From contig CALVYS010000007.1 of the NCBI GenBank assembly GCA_944372355.1, forward strand, positions 1 to 38,963: DNA of 38,963 bases. Reading direction: 5' to 3'. How positions within the stretch are numbered: the first letter of the stretch is position 1; the number at the start of each line of letters is the position of its first letter. The DNA comes from an uncultured Clostridia bacterium. Its GTDB lineage: Bacteria > Bacillota > Clostridia > Christensenellales > UBA1242. The notes below the pieces were generated by a model, which ran no database searches, was not told the origin of the DNA, and saw only the letters and a list, made by a program, of their open reading frames with translations. The position numbers and the translations under genes were made by a program. Shown here piece after piece: positions 16,258 through 27,900 of the stretch.

Positions 16258-18981
16258 ATGCAGAGAATTATTCCAAGGAAGACGAAAGTTAAACTTGAAT
16301 TCATTCGCGGGGTCACCGGTCTCGATTTGATCCTCATGGTTTTGGGCGGTGCAATCACCATCATTTTGTTCGCGTCAAATTTCCCAGGCCATTTTTGGAT
16401 TGCCGGTGTGTTCGCGATTTTTTACATAGCAACATTCATCAAAATTGCAGATGACGAAAGGTTGTATGTGACTTGTGCGCATCTGTTTCGGTTTATGGCG
16501 CAAAAGAAAAAGTTTTCTGACAATCCTGGCAAAAACAAAAAGGGCGACATCAAAGAGATCATTCCTTTTGAAAGCATCTATCAAGACAGGTTTATAAATT
16601 TTGGTTCCTATTACGGCCAAGTCATCGAAATCAAACCGGTGCTTTTTGGGCTTTTGACGGAATACACTCAGGATAATGTGATTGAAAGCTTTGCAAACGC
16701 TTTGCGCAGGCTCACGCCAGATCAAACATGTTCCATCATCAAACTCAACCTTGCAATGATTTTGGACAACTACATATACTCTGAAAACAAAAAATACGAA
16801 CTCTTGCTGGAAATGCAGTATGAAGGGCAGGTTTCAGAAAAAGAGGTGGACGTTCGCTCGCCAATCTTTGAAGAGCGCGTTTCATTCATGGAAAATTTGA
16901 ACCGAAAGGACAAGGTTTACAAAGATCACTTCTACGTCATCGTTTATGACAAAGATTTGGAGCTTTTGGAAAACACAATAAATGGCATGATCAACTCACT
17001 TGCAAGCTCGCTTGCTCCAATGAGTGCCAAACGCCTTTATGGTCAAGAGCTCGCCATCTTTTTGAAAGCCAACTATGGCCGTGAATTTGACCAAAGAGAG
17101 CTTGAAAGCATTCCTCTTTCTCAGCATATCGAATGGGCAAGGCCAAAAGAAATCAAATTTAAAGCTGCAAAATACACGATTGACGGCAACGCTTTCAGAA
17201 CCTATGCAATTACAGACTATCCTCTTAATGTGGGCAATGCTTGGGGATCGAACATTTTCTTGCTTGACAGAACCAAAGTTGTCATGAAATTTGCGCAAGT
17301 GCCAAAATCCAATGCAGAGCGCTCAATCGACAAGGCGATCATGGATATGGAGAGCAAGCTTTACAGAACCGGCCGCTCTTCCAGCCAGATCGAATTGCAA
17401 ACGCACGTCGACACTCTGAGAGATTTGCTGGTCAACCTCAAAAACAACAACCAACAACTTTACGACGTCAACACTTTCATCACTTGCGAAGATGCTGCAA
17501 AGCGTGACGTAAAGGCGATGCTTAAACAAAGCGGCTTTAAGTTTAGCGAAATGTTTGCAAGACAGCAAGACGCATTCATCAGCACAAACATATCTCAAAG
17601 AGACAGTGTGAAAGGCTACAAACGTGGCATACCAACTTCAACTCTTGCCGCAGTGTTCCCATTTATTTCCAGTGCGCTTCAAGATGAAACCGGAATTTAT
17701 TTGGGCGACAACGAATATCCAGTTTTCATCGACTTTTTCACCAGAGACAATGTCCGTGTCAACTCCAACATGATGGTCATCGGAAAGTCGGGGTCAGGAA
17801 AATCATATGCAGCCAAAACTTTGCTTGCAAACCTTGCGGCAGACAACTGCAAAATTTTCATCATCGACCCAGAAAAAGAATATGCCTTTTTGACAGAATC
17901 GCTTGGAGGAAAATATATCGACGTTGGTTCATCACTTTACGGCATCATCAATCCTTTCCACATCATCGCATCTCTTGATGAAAATGAAGATGAAGACGAA
18001 GAAGATGATGAGTCGGAATACGACGAGGTGACCTTTAAGGCCAAAAAGAGAAAAAGGGTTGTGAAAAAGGTCAACGACTCCTATTCTCAGCACTTGCAGT
18101 TTTTGGAAAGCTTTTTCAGACATATTTTGGAGGGCATAAATTCCGACGCTTTCGAGCTTTTAAACTCGCTCATCGTCGACACCTACAAACTCAAAGGGAT
18201 TGACGAAAACACCTATCTTGGAGACAAGAAACCAGAGGATTATCCAATTTTTGACGATCTTTACAATCTTGTGCTAAAACGCATCAAAACGGCAAAAGAT
18301 GATTTCACTCTGCGAAATCTCATGACGATTGAAGCCTACATCAAAAAATTCGCCTCTGGCGGACGCAACTCCAAATTGTGGAACGGGCCAACTTCGATTG
18401 AAACCAATGAAAACTTCGTCTGCTTCAACTTTCAGTCGCTTTTTGCCAACAACAACCCGCTTCTGACCAACGCACAGATGCTTTTGGTGTTTAGATATTT
18501 GAACAACGAAATCATCAACAACAAAGATTTCAATGCCAAATATCACAAGGGCGACAAAGCCAACAACAGAAAAATCGTCATCGCGGTTGACGAGGCCCAC
18601 CTTTTCATCAATCCAAATTATCCAATCGCGCTTGATTTCATGGCGCAGATGGCAAAACGTATCAGAAAATATTGGGGGATGCAGATTATTATCACCCAAA
18701 ACCTTGCCGACTTCGTGGGGTCTGATGAAATCAAGCGTCAGTCCACAGCGGTTATCAACGCGTGTCAATATTCTTTGATATTCTCGCTTGCGCCAAACGA
18801 CATCAACGACCTTGTCGATCTTTACAAAAAGTCGGGTGGCATCAACGAAGAAGAACAAAATGCAATCGTCACAGCTGGGCTGGGTCAAGCCTTCTTGATC
18901 ACTGGTCCAACCAGCAGAACGATGATTCAGGTTGTGGCTCATGATTACATAAAATCCATCTTCCAAGGATCCAACGAATAA
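16258..18981 (+). CDS. PrgI-VirB4 fusion ATPase, type IV secretion type
   Basis: A 907-residue ATPase of the VirB4/TraC/TrsE class, which powers type IV secretion and conjugation. The ATG at 16258 follows AAGGAGAA. Residues 1-70 look like a PrgI/VirB3-type module: IIPRKTKVKLEFIRGVTG, then membrane segments at about 22-41 and 45-62. The middle region (about 100-480) matches the VirB4 N-terminal domain. The motor has Walker A GKSGSGKS (509-516) and FIIDPEKEY, Walker B VIAVDEAH (D778, E779), and MQIIITQNLADF with a conserved Gln. An acidic run then a basic run (about 575-605) is inserted between the Walker motifs. No relaxase, VirD4, VirB6 or VirB8 is in view. The giant lipoprotein starts 8 bases downstream. 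Confidence 0.9.
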   Translation: MQRIIPRKTKVKLEFIRGVTGLDLILMVLGGAITIILFASNFPGHFWIAGVFAIFYIATFIKIADDERLYVTCAHLFRFMAQKKKFSDNPGKNKKGDIKEIIPFESIYQDRFINFGSYYGQVIEIKPVLFGLLTEYTQDNVIESFANALRRLTPDQTCSIIKLNLAMILDNYIYSENKKYELLLEMQYEGQVSEKEVDVRSPIFEERVSFMENLNRKDKVYKDHFYVIVYDKDLELLENTINGMINSLASSLAPMSAKRLYGQELAIFLKANYGREFDQRELESIPLSQHIEWARPKEIKFKAAKYTIDGNAFRTYAITDYPLNVGNAWGSNIFLLDRTKVVMKFAQVPKSNAERSIDKAIMDMESKLYRTGRSSSQIELQTHVDTLRDLLVNLKNNNQQLYDVNTFITCEDAAKRDVKAMLKQSGFKFSEMFARQQDAFISTNISQRDSVKGYKRGIPTSTLAAVFPFISSALQDETGIYLGDNEYPVFIDFFTRDNVRVNSNMMVIGKSGSGKSYAAKTLLANLAADNCKIFIIDPEKEYAFLTESLGGKYIDVGSSLYGIINPFHIIASLDENEDEDEEDDESEYDEVTFKAKKRKRVVKKVNDSYSQHLQFLESFFRHILEGINSDAFELLNSLIVDTYKLKGIDENTYLGDKKPEDYPIFDDLYNLVLKRIKTAKDDFTLRNLMTIEAYIKKFASGGRNSKLWNGPTSIETNENFVCFNFQSLFANNNPLLTNAQMLLVFRYLNNEIINNKDFNAKYHKGDKANNRKIVIAVDEAHLFINPNYPIALDFMAQMAKRIRKYWGMQIIITQNLADFVGSDEIKRQSTAVINACQYSLIFSLAPNDINDLVDLYKKSGGINEEEQNAIVTAGLGQAFLITGPTSRTMIQVVAHDYIKSIFQGSNE

Positions 18982-18989
18982 AGGAGCGA

Positions 18990-21900
18990 ATGAAAAAGTT
19001 AAGTGTAAATTTAAAAAAGATGCTTGTTGCGTTAAGCTTGGGGGCAATTTTCCTGCTCTCAGGCATCTTTTTTGCTGCTTGCGGGGAGAGCGCTGCATCG
19101 CGAATTTCACTTAGTGCTGACAAAAGCTCGCTGACATTGTATGTGGGAGAGTCAGACACAGTCGAGTTTACAATTCAAAATTATGAGGACAGCATCGATG
19201 GCTCTTTGAGTTTTTCTCTTGTCGATTCCACTGTTGCAGGGCAGACGAGTGAGCACGTTTCACTTTCGGTGCTCAGTCAAAATGGGGCGACAACAGTTGT
19301 TCAATTAACTGGACAAAGTGGTGGGAAAACCACACTTGTTGCCATGACAAACGAGGGGTCTAAAACTTGCAGCGTTGAAATTGATGTCAGACAATATTCT
19401 TCATCATTAACATTAAAATCCGACGCATTGTTATATGTCACAGATGGCACACCTTTCACGCCATCAGCAGATCTGTTCGATTTTGATGACAATGCAACAG
19501 AAGTTTCACTAACTTTCCATCGTGCAAACATCGCAGATGACGTTGGAGACAACAATGTTTTTGCTTCGGCAAGGCTTGAAACCGACGAGCAAACCGGCGC
19601 AAGAACTATTCGTTACTACTTTGAAAATGGCCAAGAAAACAGCAGCATTGTGGAAGAAAATGTTGTAGATGGCCGCGAATTTGTTATTTTTGCAAGGTAT
19701 GTAAGCTACACATATGTAGACGGCGAGAGAGAGGAAAATGTTTTGGTTTTGCCGCTATCATATTATGCAATATTTGGATTCGAGGGTGAGGCAATCTCCG
19801 TTTTGCGAAACGGCGAGGCTGTTGCAAACGGCGACACTGTCAGCATCGTTGTAAACAGCAAAGATGAGGCAAATTTTGCAGCGAATCTGCAAGTGACACT
19901 GCCTTACAGCTTGATCGACAGATCACAGGCAGGTCAGGAGCTGCCTGTGGCCGAAAATTCGTTTGTAAAATTTTCTTATTCGGCCGACACCTCTTTGCTT
20001 GCCATTGAAAGATCCGAAGTTGTCGACAATGGCAATGGAACGATGAGCTTTTCTTTGAATGTCACTTCATCTCGTCCTATTTCGCAAGAAACTCAGCTTG
20101 TTATAAATGCCTTCTATCAAATCGGCGACCAAAGTTTTGCCGGCAGCGAAGACGCGTCAGTTTCACAGACTTTTGTCATTAATCTTGACATGAACATCGC
20201 ACCAAGCAACATTATAATAAACAATGTCAGTGAAGATTCTGAGGACAATTATTTTTCTCTATACAACCACTATCTAACCTCGTCACACGGTTGGCAGCCT
20301 CTTGACGTGCAGGTTTATGAGCCAAATTCCGATTATACCGGAGTGATGGTGATCTTTGATGAAAGCAGAGTTGTTGTAAGGCAAAATGGTGTAAATCTTG
20401 CCTCTGGCGACATCATTCCAAAAGAGAGAATTGACGATTTGGTTTACATTCGTGGGGCTGAAAGCCTTACGCAATCTGAAACTTGGCAAGCAATCGAATT
20501 TGTCGTTGTCAGTGATTACATAGATTCAGATGAACAGCCTCCACGTTATGAAGTCTACTATCAAATTTTGTCAGGCGCCACTGCATTAAGCTTCACAAAT
20601 CCATTGTATAACTATCAAGAAAGCAACGATGATTCCGGCGTGTTTATCTCATCATCTGCTTCTGCTCAAATCTTTGACGGCATCTATGCAGATCAGTCGT
20701 TTGCCTATGCCACGATATCGTTTATAGAAGGAGATGAAAGTGCAGTAGGTGTTTCGTTTGACTCGACTGAGCGCAGAATCGAATCTGGCGCAATCCGTTA
20801 TTACGCACTGCTGAGAGTGACTCCTCGCAGCAGCGGCAATGCCACCTATTTGGTGACCCTTGACAACGGCGTTTCCATTCAAGTCACATTCAGAGTGATC
20901 AACACTTTTGATGATCTTTCAATAAATCTTGCCGGCACAGGCAACGATGGTGTGCAATCGACAAGCAGGCTCACAGACCTTGGACAGGATTTTGAAGACG
21001 GCATGCAAATCGTGTTGCAAAACATCTCCTCTGCTGACAGCATAACTTACAATCGCCAAGCCACTGTTCAGCTTTCAAGCACAAGCGGAATTGAGATGTT
21101 TGATTCGGTTTCATTCTCGTCAAACTATCCAAACCTTGCAAGAATTTCTGATGCAGGCAGCGCACGATTCACCATCGTCACCAGCACTTATGGCGAAGGT
21201 GAAATAGAGTTCACCGTCTCCGGTGACACGGTTGACGAAGATTTTACAAGGCAAACAGCCCAAAGAAAGGTCAAAGTTGTGCTGGTTTCAGCGGTTCCAG
21301 TCAATTCGTTTGTGATGTCAAATTCTCAAACTGGAACGGCAACAAATGTCGACCTTTACATTGGCAGTTCAGTCACAAATTCGCAGTTGCAAACTGTAAG
21401 CTTTTCTGAATCAGTTTCGCCTTCTGTGGCATATGGATTCTATGACCCAGTTGCAAGCGATGGCAGCGAAAGCGTATATTCCAACAGCATTTACAGCCAA
21501 AGATTTTTGTATTGGACGGTTGATGGTGCTGAGATGTATGTTCAAAGCACGGGCGGAGTTTGGACTCGTGCAACCAGGATAGTCTACGGCAATATATATA
21601 GGTTGGGACTGAGCGCGAACAACTACTTTGGCACTTTTGATTCCACAACCATGACTTTCACAGTCAACCGCGCATACGACAACACTTTCAGTTTCACAAT
21701 GTATGCCTCTTTAAGGCAATATGGCACTGCAAGGTATTATCCTGTCACGATTCAAGGACTTGCTTATCAAAACGTGCAACGCATTTATTCAAACACAGGA
21801 AGCAGCTTGTCTTTCACAGCACTTGCTTCTGGCCAAAGCATTGACATAGGGGTGTTTTTGAGCCCTTCAAACATAACAGACACCGGCATAACTGTGCTTT

Positions 21901-24900
21901 ACAGAAACCAGAACACAAATCCAGCTATGCCTGCATTGATTGAAAACAGCGGCATCACCATGAGCGAAACTGCCCCTGGCAGTGGGGTTTGGGTGGTTAG
22001 GTTGAGCTTGAATGGCGAGGTTCTAAGCTGGACAGGTGAAGGGACCTTTGGCGGCAGAATTGAAATCGTGCCAAATTCATGGATGAACAATGGTGCTGTG
22101 CTTTCAGCTTATTCTGGCCGCATATTGAGTTTTGATGTCTCTTATCAAGATGGCAGCGTGGGCAACCCTTATCTGCTTGAAGATCCAGAAGACGTGCTCA
22201 GCATAAGCTCAGCTCTCTCTGCTCATTACAAAATTTCAACCACCATTGATATGACTGGTTATTCTTCCAGCCTTCCTCTTGGAAACTTTGCTGGAAGCAT
22301 CGTTGGCGAGACGGGAAGCGCCAAAATCACAGGCTTGAACATCACAAATGGCCGCGCAGACAGCTATGGCCTTTTCACATCGGTGAGTGGAAGCATTTCA
22401 AACGTGGCTTTTGAAGGCAGCTTTAACATTTCATCAACCAGTGCCATTACGGCGGGACTGATTGCGGCAACAAACGCTGGAACAATTGAGGGCGTTTCGG
22501 TTGTGATAAATGAGTCGCAGATTTCTTCTGCTGGCGGGTCAATAGGTGGCATGTTTGGGGAAAACAGCGGCACAATCAGTGACATGAATGTCATTTTCAA
22601 CGAATTCTTAGAAATTTCAACTTCAAACAGCGAAGGCACCTACGCAGCCGGAATTGCTGCGAAAAACAGCGGAAGCATAACTGGTGGCGACACGACAGGG
22701 CTTTATGGCTATTCAGCATACTCAGTTTATGTGTTGATCGAAGTGACTCAATCATCAAATCAAACAGCATATTCTTCCACTCTGGCAGGCAGTGCCGCAG
22801 CGGTGAGTGCTGAGTCGGAAAGTGGCAACATTTCTCAAATCCTCGCAGGGGGCGAAATTTGGGCTAGAAGTGCCGCCGGACTTGTTGGCAATTTGACTTC
22901 TGGTGCCCTTTACGATTCAACAACCCGAGTGTTTGTTCGCGGTGTAACGATCGGATTGATAGTTTATGCTTACAACAATGAAGTCAATGGTTGTTATATA
23001 GGCTATGCTCCAAATGATTCAACGTCCAGGCCAATAGCTGTCGAGGCAACAGACGACGGAAACAGGCTAGGGCAGTATGCGGCAATGGGCATTGCGTACA
23101 TGTCAGGTGATGGCAATTTTGATGATGGTGTAGGAGAATTAACTGTTTCAAGCGACAAAATATTTATTGGACAGACTGGAAAAGCTCTCTATATGTCGAC
23201 ACCAACTTCATATGTGCTGAGAGAGCTTCAAGGCGATTTTGATGAAGACGAAGATGGCGTCAACAGTCCAATCTATATCATGTCCTTCAACGACGTAACT
23301 GCTTATTATGGCGACTTTGTTGTCATCAACGAGGCTGACAACTCCATAACAAACCGAGTGGAGTTTACAAAGCAATCGACAAGTTTTTCAGTTACGCCAA
23401 ACACGAACTCTGGTTTTGCTCAGATGCACAAATATGGTTGTCCAGCTGTTTCTAAGGAAGGGGCTTGCACATGTGAAAACAACATGATTTATGCCTTCTA
23501 TTTTGAAGCCGCTGGCTATTATGCAGAGTCCGGTTTGACAACTTCAAACTTGAACCAGATTCAGCAAGAACTTAATGTTTTAAACAGATTGAGGCCTGGC
23601 GACGCTCTCTATCCAATCGTGGTTGATGGACAAAGCGTGCAAATCAGTTCACTCAGCAGCAATGTTGAAATCAGCACAACGGGCGAGATGTACATCAAGG
23701 GCACAGGAGTGGCTCAAATCCGCATTTCAAGTTTGCTAAATCAAAATCAAACGCAAATCGTTTATTTAAATGTTATAAACTACTTTAATTATAGATCATA
23801 TTTAAACAGCGAAACGGGCATATTTAGCATTGGAAACATGATTCTGGGCAACAATCCAACTTTCAATGTTTACTCTCAGTCAAATGTCTACGTTTCATTG
23901 TCCCCGAATTATTCTTTAACAGAAGATGAGTTTGGCGAAGGGACACAACTATCTTACGGCCTTGAATCGAGCAATCTTGACATAACATCTTCGGGTGAAG
24001 TTTTGCTCAACAACAGGCTGATTCAACTTGCAAATTCATCGAGTTTCAGCGTGCAAGTGGGCGGCGAGCTTACATACGGCAATTACGAGGCGTCCTCAAA
24101 CGGAGTGACCTTCACCAAAAAACCGAATGTTTCGGTGAATCCGGACAGCGCAGATGACGTTTCTTTGACGGCTTACATAACCGGCCTGGCAGGTGATGAA
24201 AGCTATTATCTTTCAGTCACGCATTTTGATAGTGTCACAATAAATTACTACGAGGGTTCAAAAGCCATTTATTCCTTGCAAGACACCTATCCAATCAACT
24301 CGTCAAACACCATTGTCGATCAAGTTGTCATTGATTCTGATGATCCAACGGACGAACTTAAAGTGATCATCTATGATGAAAACTGGAACATTGTTGATGA
24401 GTATGACGAAGAGCAAGACAAAGAGGTCACCTCACATTTGTTTAACATTGAGTTAAGTAAACTGGGTGATTTAAACTATAACGTTCGCATCGGTGTGGAC
24501 AGAGGCTCTGAGACATTTTTAAACCGCTTTAATCAAAACATCTATCAAACCTATCATGTGGTCTACTTTGCTTCTTCAAACGGAGAAGATGTCAACAAAA
24601 CCATCGATCTCACATTGAGAAGAGAGTCTGTCGATGTGATCGTGGCAACCAACTATCCACAACTTTCAAATGTCGATCAAGAATCTGACAAGATCGTTCC
24701 AGGTCAGTCTGGATTGCTTTCGATTTCACTTTCACCAGTGGACGCCGATTTTGATTCGATTTTGATCAGAAACAACGCTATGAATTATTTGGACGGCGCG
24801 GCCGCAGCTTCTTTTGCGGTTGGAACCATCAGCTTTGAGGAAGGAAGGGTTGTGTTCAATCCAATCAGCTATGAAGCCGCTGAAAATGGTGTTCGTGTCA

Positions 24901-27900
24901 CCCGCTCCACTCTGGAAGCCGGCTCATTCTCTGGGCAAATCTATGTGCGCTACATCTTCTCAAACTATGGCGTTGATGATGGCTCTCCTGTTGCAATCGA
25001 TGTGATCGCTGAGCAGTCACCAGAAAATTATTCTGTCACCTTTAATTATGAGCTTCTTTTGGAAGATTCGGTGTCAGTTCAAATTGAAGGTTATCCAACA
25101 AAATCACAGGTTGCCAGGGGAATGGAATACAAACTTGATGTCAGAAATGATGGCTATGACGATTCCACTTTGCAAGTCATCTCATCAAACCCACAGATTG
25201 GAAGGATTGAGCAAAGAGATGATGGCTACTATGTTGTGATAACAAACAATGAAATTGATTACTCAACCGGCAATGGCAACTTTTCAATCACAGTTTCTGC
25301 AAGCAGAACAGATGAATTTGGAATGGAAAGCACAGCTGACGACACTCTGAATTTGACTGTGCTTGAATATGTGATAAATTACTTCCCACAAGAAGGTGAA
25401 AGCCAAGACATCATTTCAGGCATGAACAACGGCGTGATCAGTGCTCCGGTTGGCGATCGTGTGGCACTTACAGTCGAGTTTGACGGAATGATTGAATATA
25501 ATCCAGCAAATCAATCGGTTGTCAACAGCATAAACAGCTTTTTGACCACTCTTCGAAACAATGGAACATGGACATTCTATTCCGATCTCAACATCAACAC
25601 CTCCACAGGCACGCCAGTTAAAGACATTCCGTTGCAAAAAGACAATGCAACCTCAGACGAGCTTGGCAGCGGAGTGAGCATCACAACGAGATATCTTTCG
25701 ATTTCAGATTACTCCTTTGTCACATACATTGCTCACGATCCAGAGCAGTGCCACTATCTGTTCTCTTATAGTGGTCAGTATGCAATCGAAAATGGCAGAT
25801 ATGTTTGGACTGACAAGGTTGAAAGCGGGCAGCAAACCCCAGTTGGTTACACCGTTGTTGAAACCGACATCAACGTGGATTCCTTTATGCGAGGCTCAGA
25901 GGAAAGCCCAAATCCAATCACCACTTATGAAGAATTTTTGGCGATGGACGCAGGCGGAAATTACATTCTCCTCAACGACATTTCGGTTCCGGCTGAAAGC
26001 TTCCAGCCGTTGAACGTGTCGGTGGCCTCGTTCGATGGAAACAATCATTATTTCATCTTTGACAGCCCACTTTATGAAGCTGGCGCTGCCTCGGCGGTGG
26101 GACTGTTTGGCACGATCAACCAAGATTCCTACATTCGAAATGTTCGCATTAGAATAGGCAGCGAAAGCGTGCAAGGGGTGACAATCAACTCCTCGTCAAC
26201 CACTGCCACCTCAATCGGCTTGGTTGCTGGTGTGAACAACGGCACTTTGACCAATGCTCAGGTGGAGATGGCCGATGGTGCTCAGCTTTATGTGACATTC
26301 ACAAATGATCCTTCATCTTCTGGCTTCTATTTTGGAGGCATTGTTGGACAAAACGCGGGCTATCTGACAAACAGCCGTTCAATGGTGAATGCTCAGTCTG
26401 TCATCTCCATGGGTGGGGTGGCCGGACAAAACTCAAACATCATCGCTTCATCTGCATTCAAAGAGGGGAGCCTCATCAACAGGTCGCAATATGCAACAGC
26501 ATTTAATGTGGGTGGTCTGGTTGCAGAAAATGCAGAAAATGGCGAAATTCTGACAAGCTACACTTCTGGTTTTGTCACAGCAGACAAGCCTTATTCAGAT
26601 CAAACCAACAGCAGAGGTCAGTCCAGCTGGATTGATTCGCGTGTTTCTGTTGGTGGATTTGTTCACACAAACAACGGCACGATAACCGACTGCTATGCAA
26701 ACCTGCCAATTTTGTCAGACGCAAGCAGTGCTGGTTTTGCACTTTACAACAACGGCACCATCAGACGCAGTTTCTCAACAAGCAACATCTTGCGTGGCAA
26801 CAGCTGGACGGATTATTACTTCTGCTCCACCTCAGCAGGAACTTTTGAAGACTGCTTCTACATCACCGGTAACGAAATCAATCAAAGCCTTTTCGAAGGT
26901 GAGATTGAAGGAGTGAGAGGGCTTATCTACAACAGCGCAACCAGCGAAAATGAACAAAACGACTTTGAAAACCTTTCAGAGTATTTCTCATCTTACAGCT
27001 ATTCTCAAACGCCGGGCTATAACTCTGTTTGGTTTTACAGCACCGGAAGCGTGAGCTCTGCATTTAATGGCACACAATTTGCAGGAGGCAGGTTGGAACT
27101 GGTCGCTCCAAACATCGTGGCAACCGGTCAAAGAGTCAGCGCGGGAACGCAAACCAGCGCAGAAGGGGTGATCACCTATCTTTACGAAACAGCACCTGAT
27201 TCTCCGGCAAATGGCAGTGTGAACAATCCTTACATGATTCACTCGGCAGAAACCATGGAAAGTTACATTTCAACCTCTCCGAGCAACATCGCATCAGGCT
27301 ACTATCGCATAGTCTGCGACATAAGCTATTCTTCACAGTCGTCAGATTTCTTCCAAACTTACAATGTTGACATGCAGGGAGTGGTTGAAGGCAATGGCAT
27401 GACGATCAGTGGCGTTCAAATCACCTCAAATGACACGTTGAATCAAGCAGGTTTGTTTGCGTCTGTTTCAGGCACAAGCACAAATCGTGCGGCGGTTGTC
27501 AATTTGAATATTGATCCAACATTAGTAAGCTTCCCGAATGCCAATGTGGTTGGAACCTTGGCCGGCGTGGTTCAAAATGCAAACATTTACAACATTACGG
27601 TTGTGGGCACGACCTCGGCTGGCACAGAAAATGAAAGGTTGCTCACAGTTGAGGGCAAAAACATCGTGGGTGGTGTGATCGGACTGACGCAATCCGCAGT
27701 CAGCATTAAAAATGTCACCTCACAAATCAGCGCGCTGGCATCTTTTGTGCCGGCAAGCAACAACTCAAACGATATCACAAGCTCGAATTATAGTGAAAAT
27801 TCCTTTGCTGGTGGCGTGATTGGCTATGTCAATGGACAAACTTCTTTGAACATTGCAAACATCAACATCGGCGCAGTGATCGTGGTTGCTGACAAAGCTG

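Noticed and set aside
18274..19110. A 278-codon minus-strand open frame across the VirB4 gene end
   Set aside because: It lies antisense to the highly conserved VirB4 C-terminus, has no Shine-Dalgarno site and no plausible protein character. It is a shadow of the real gene.
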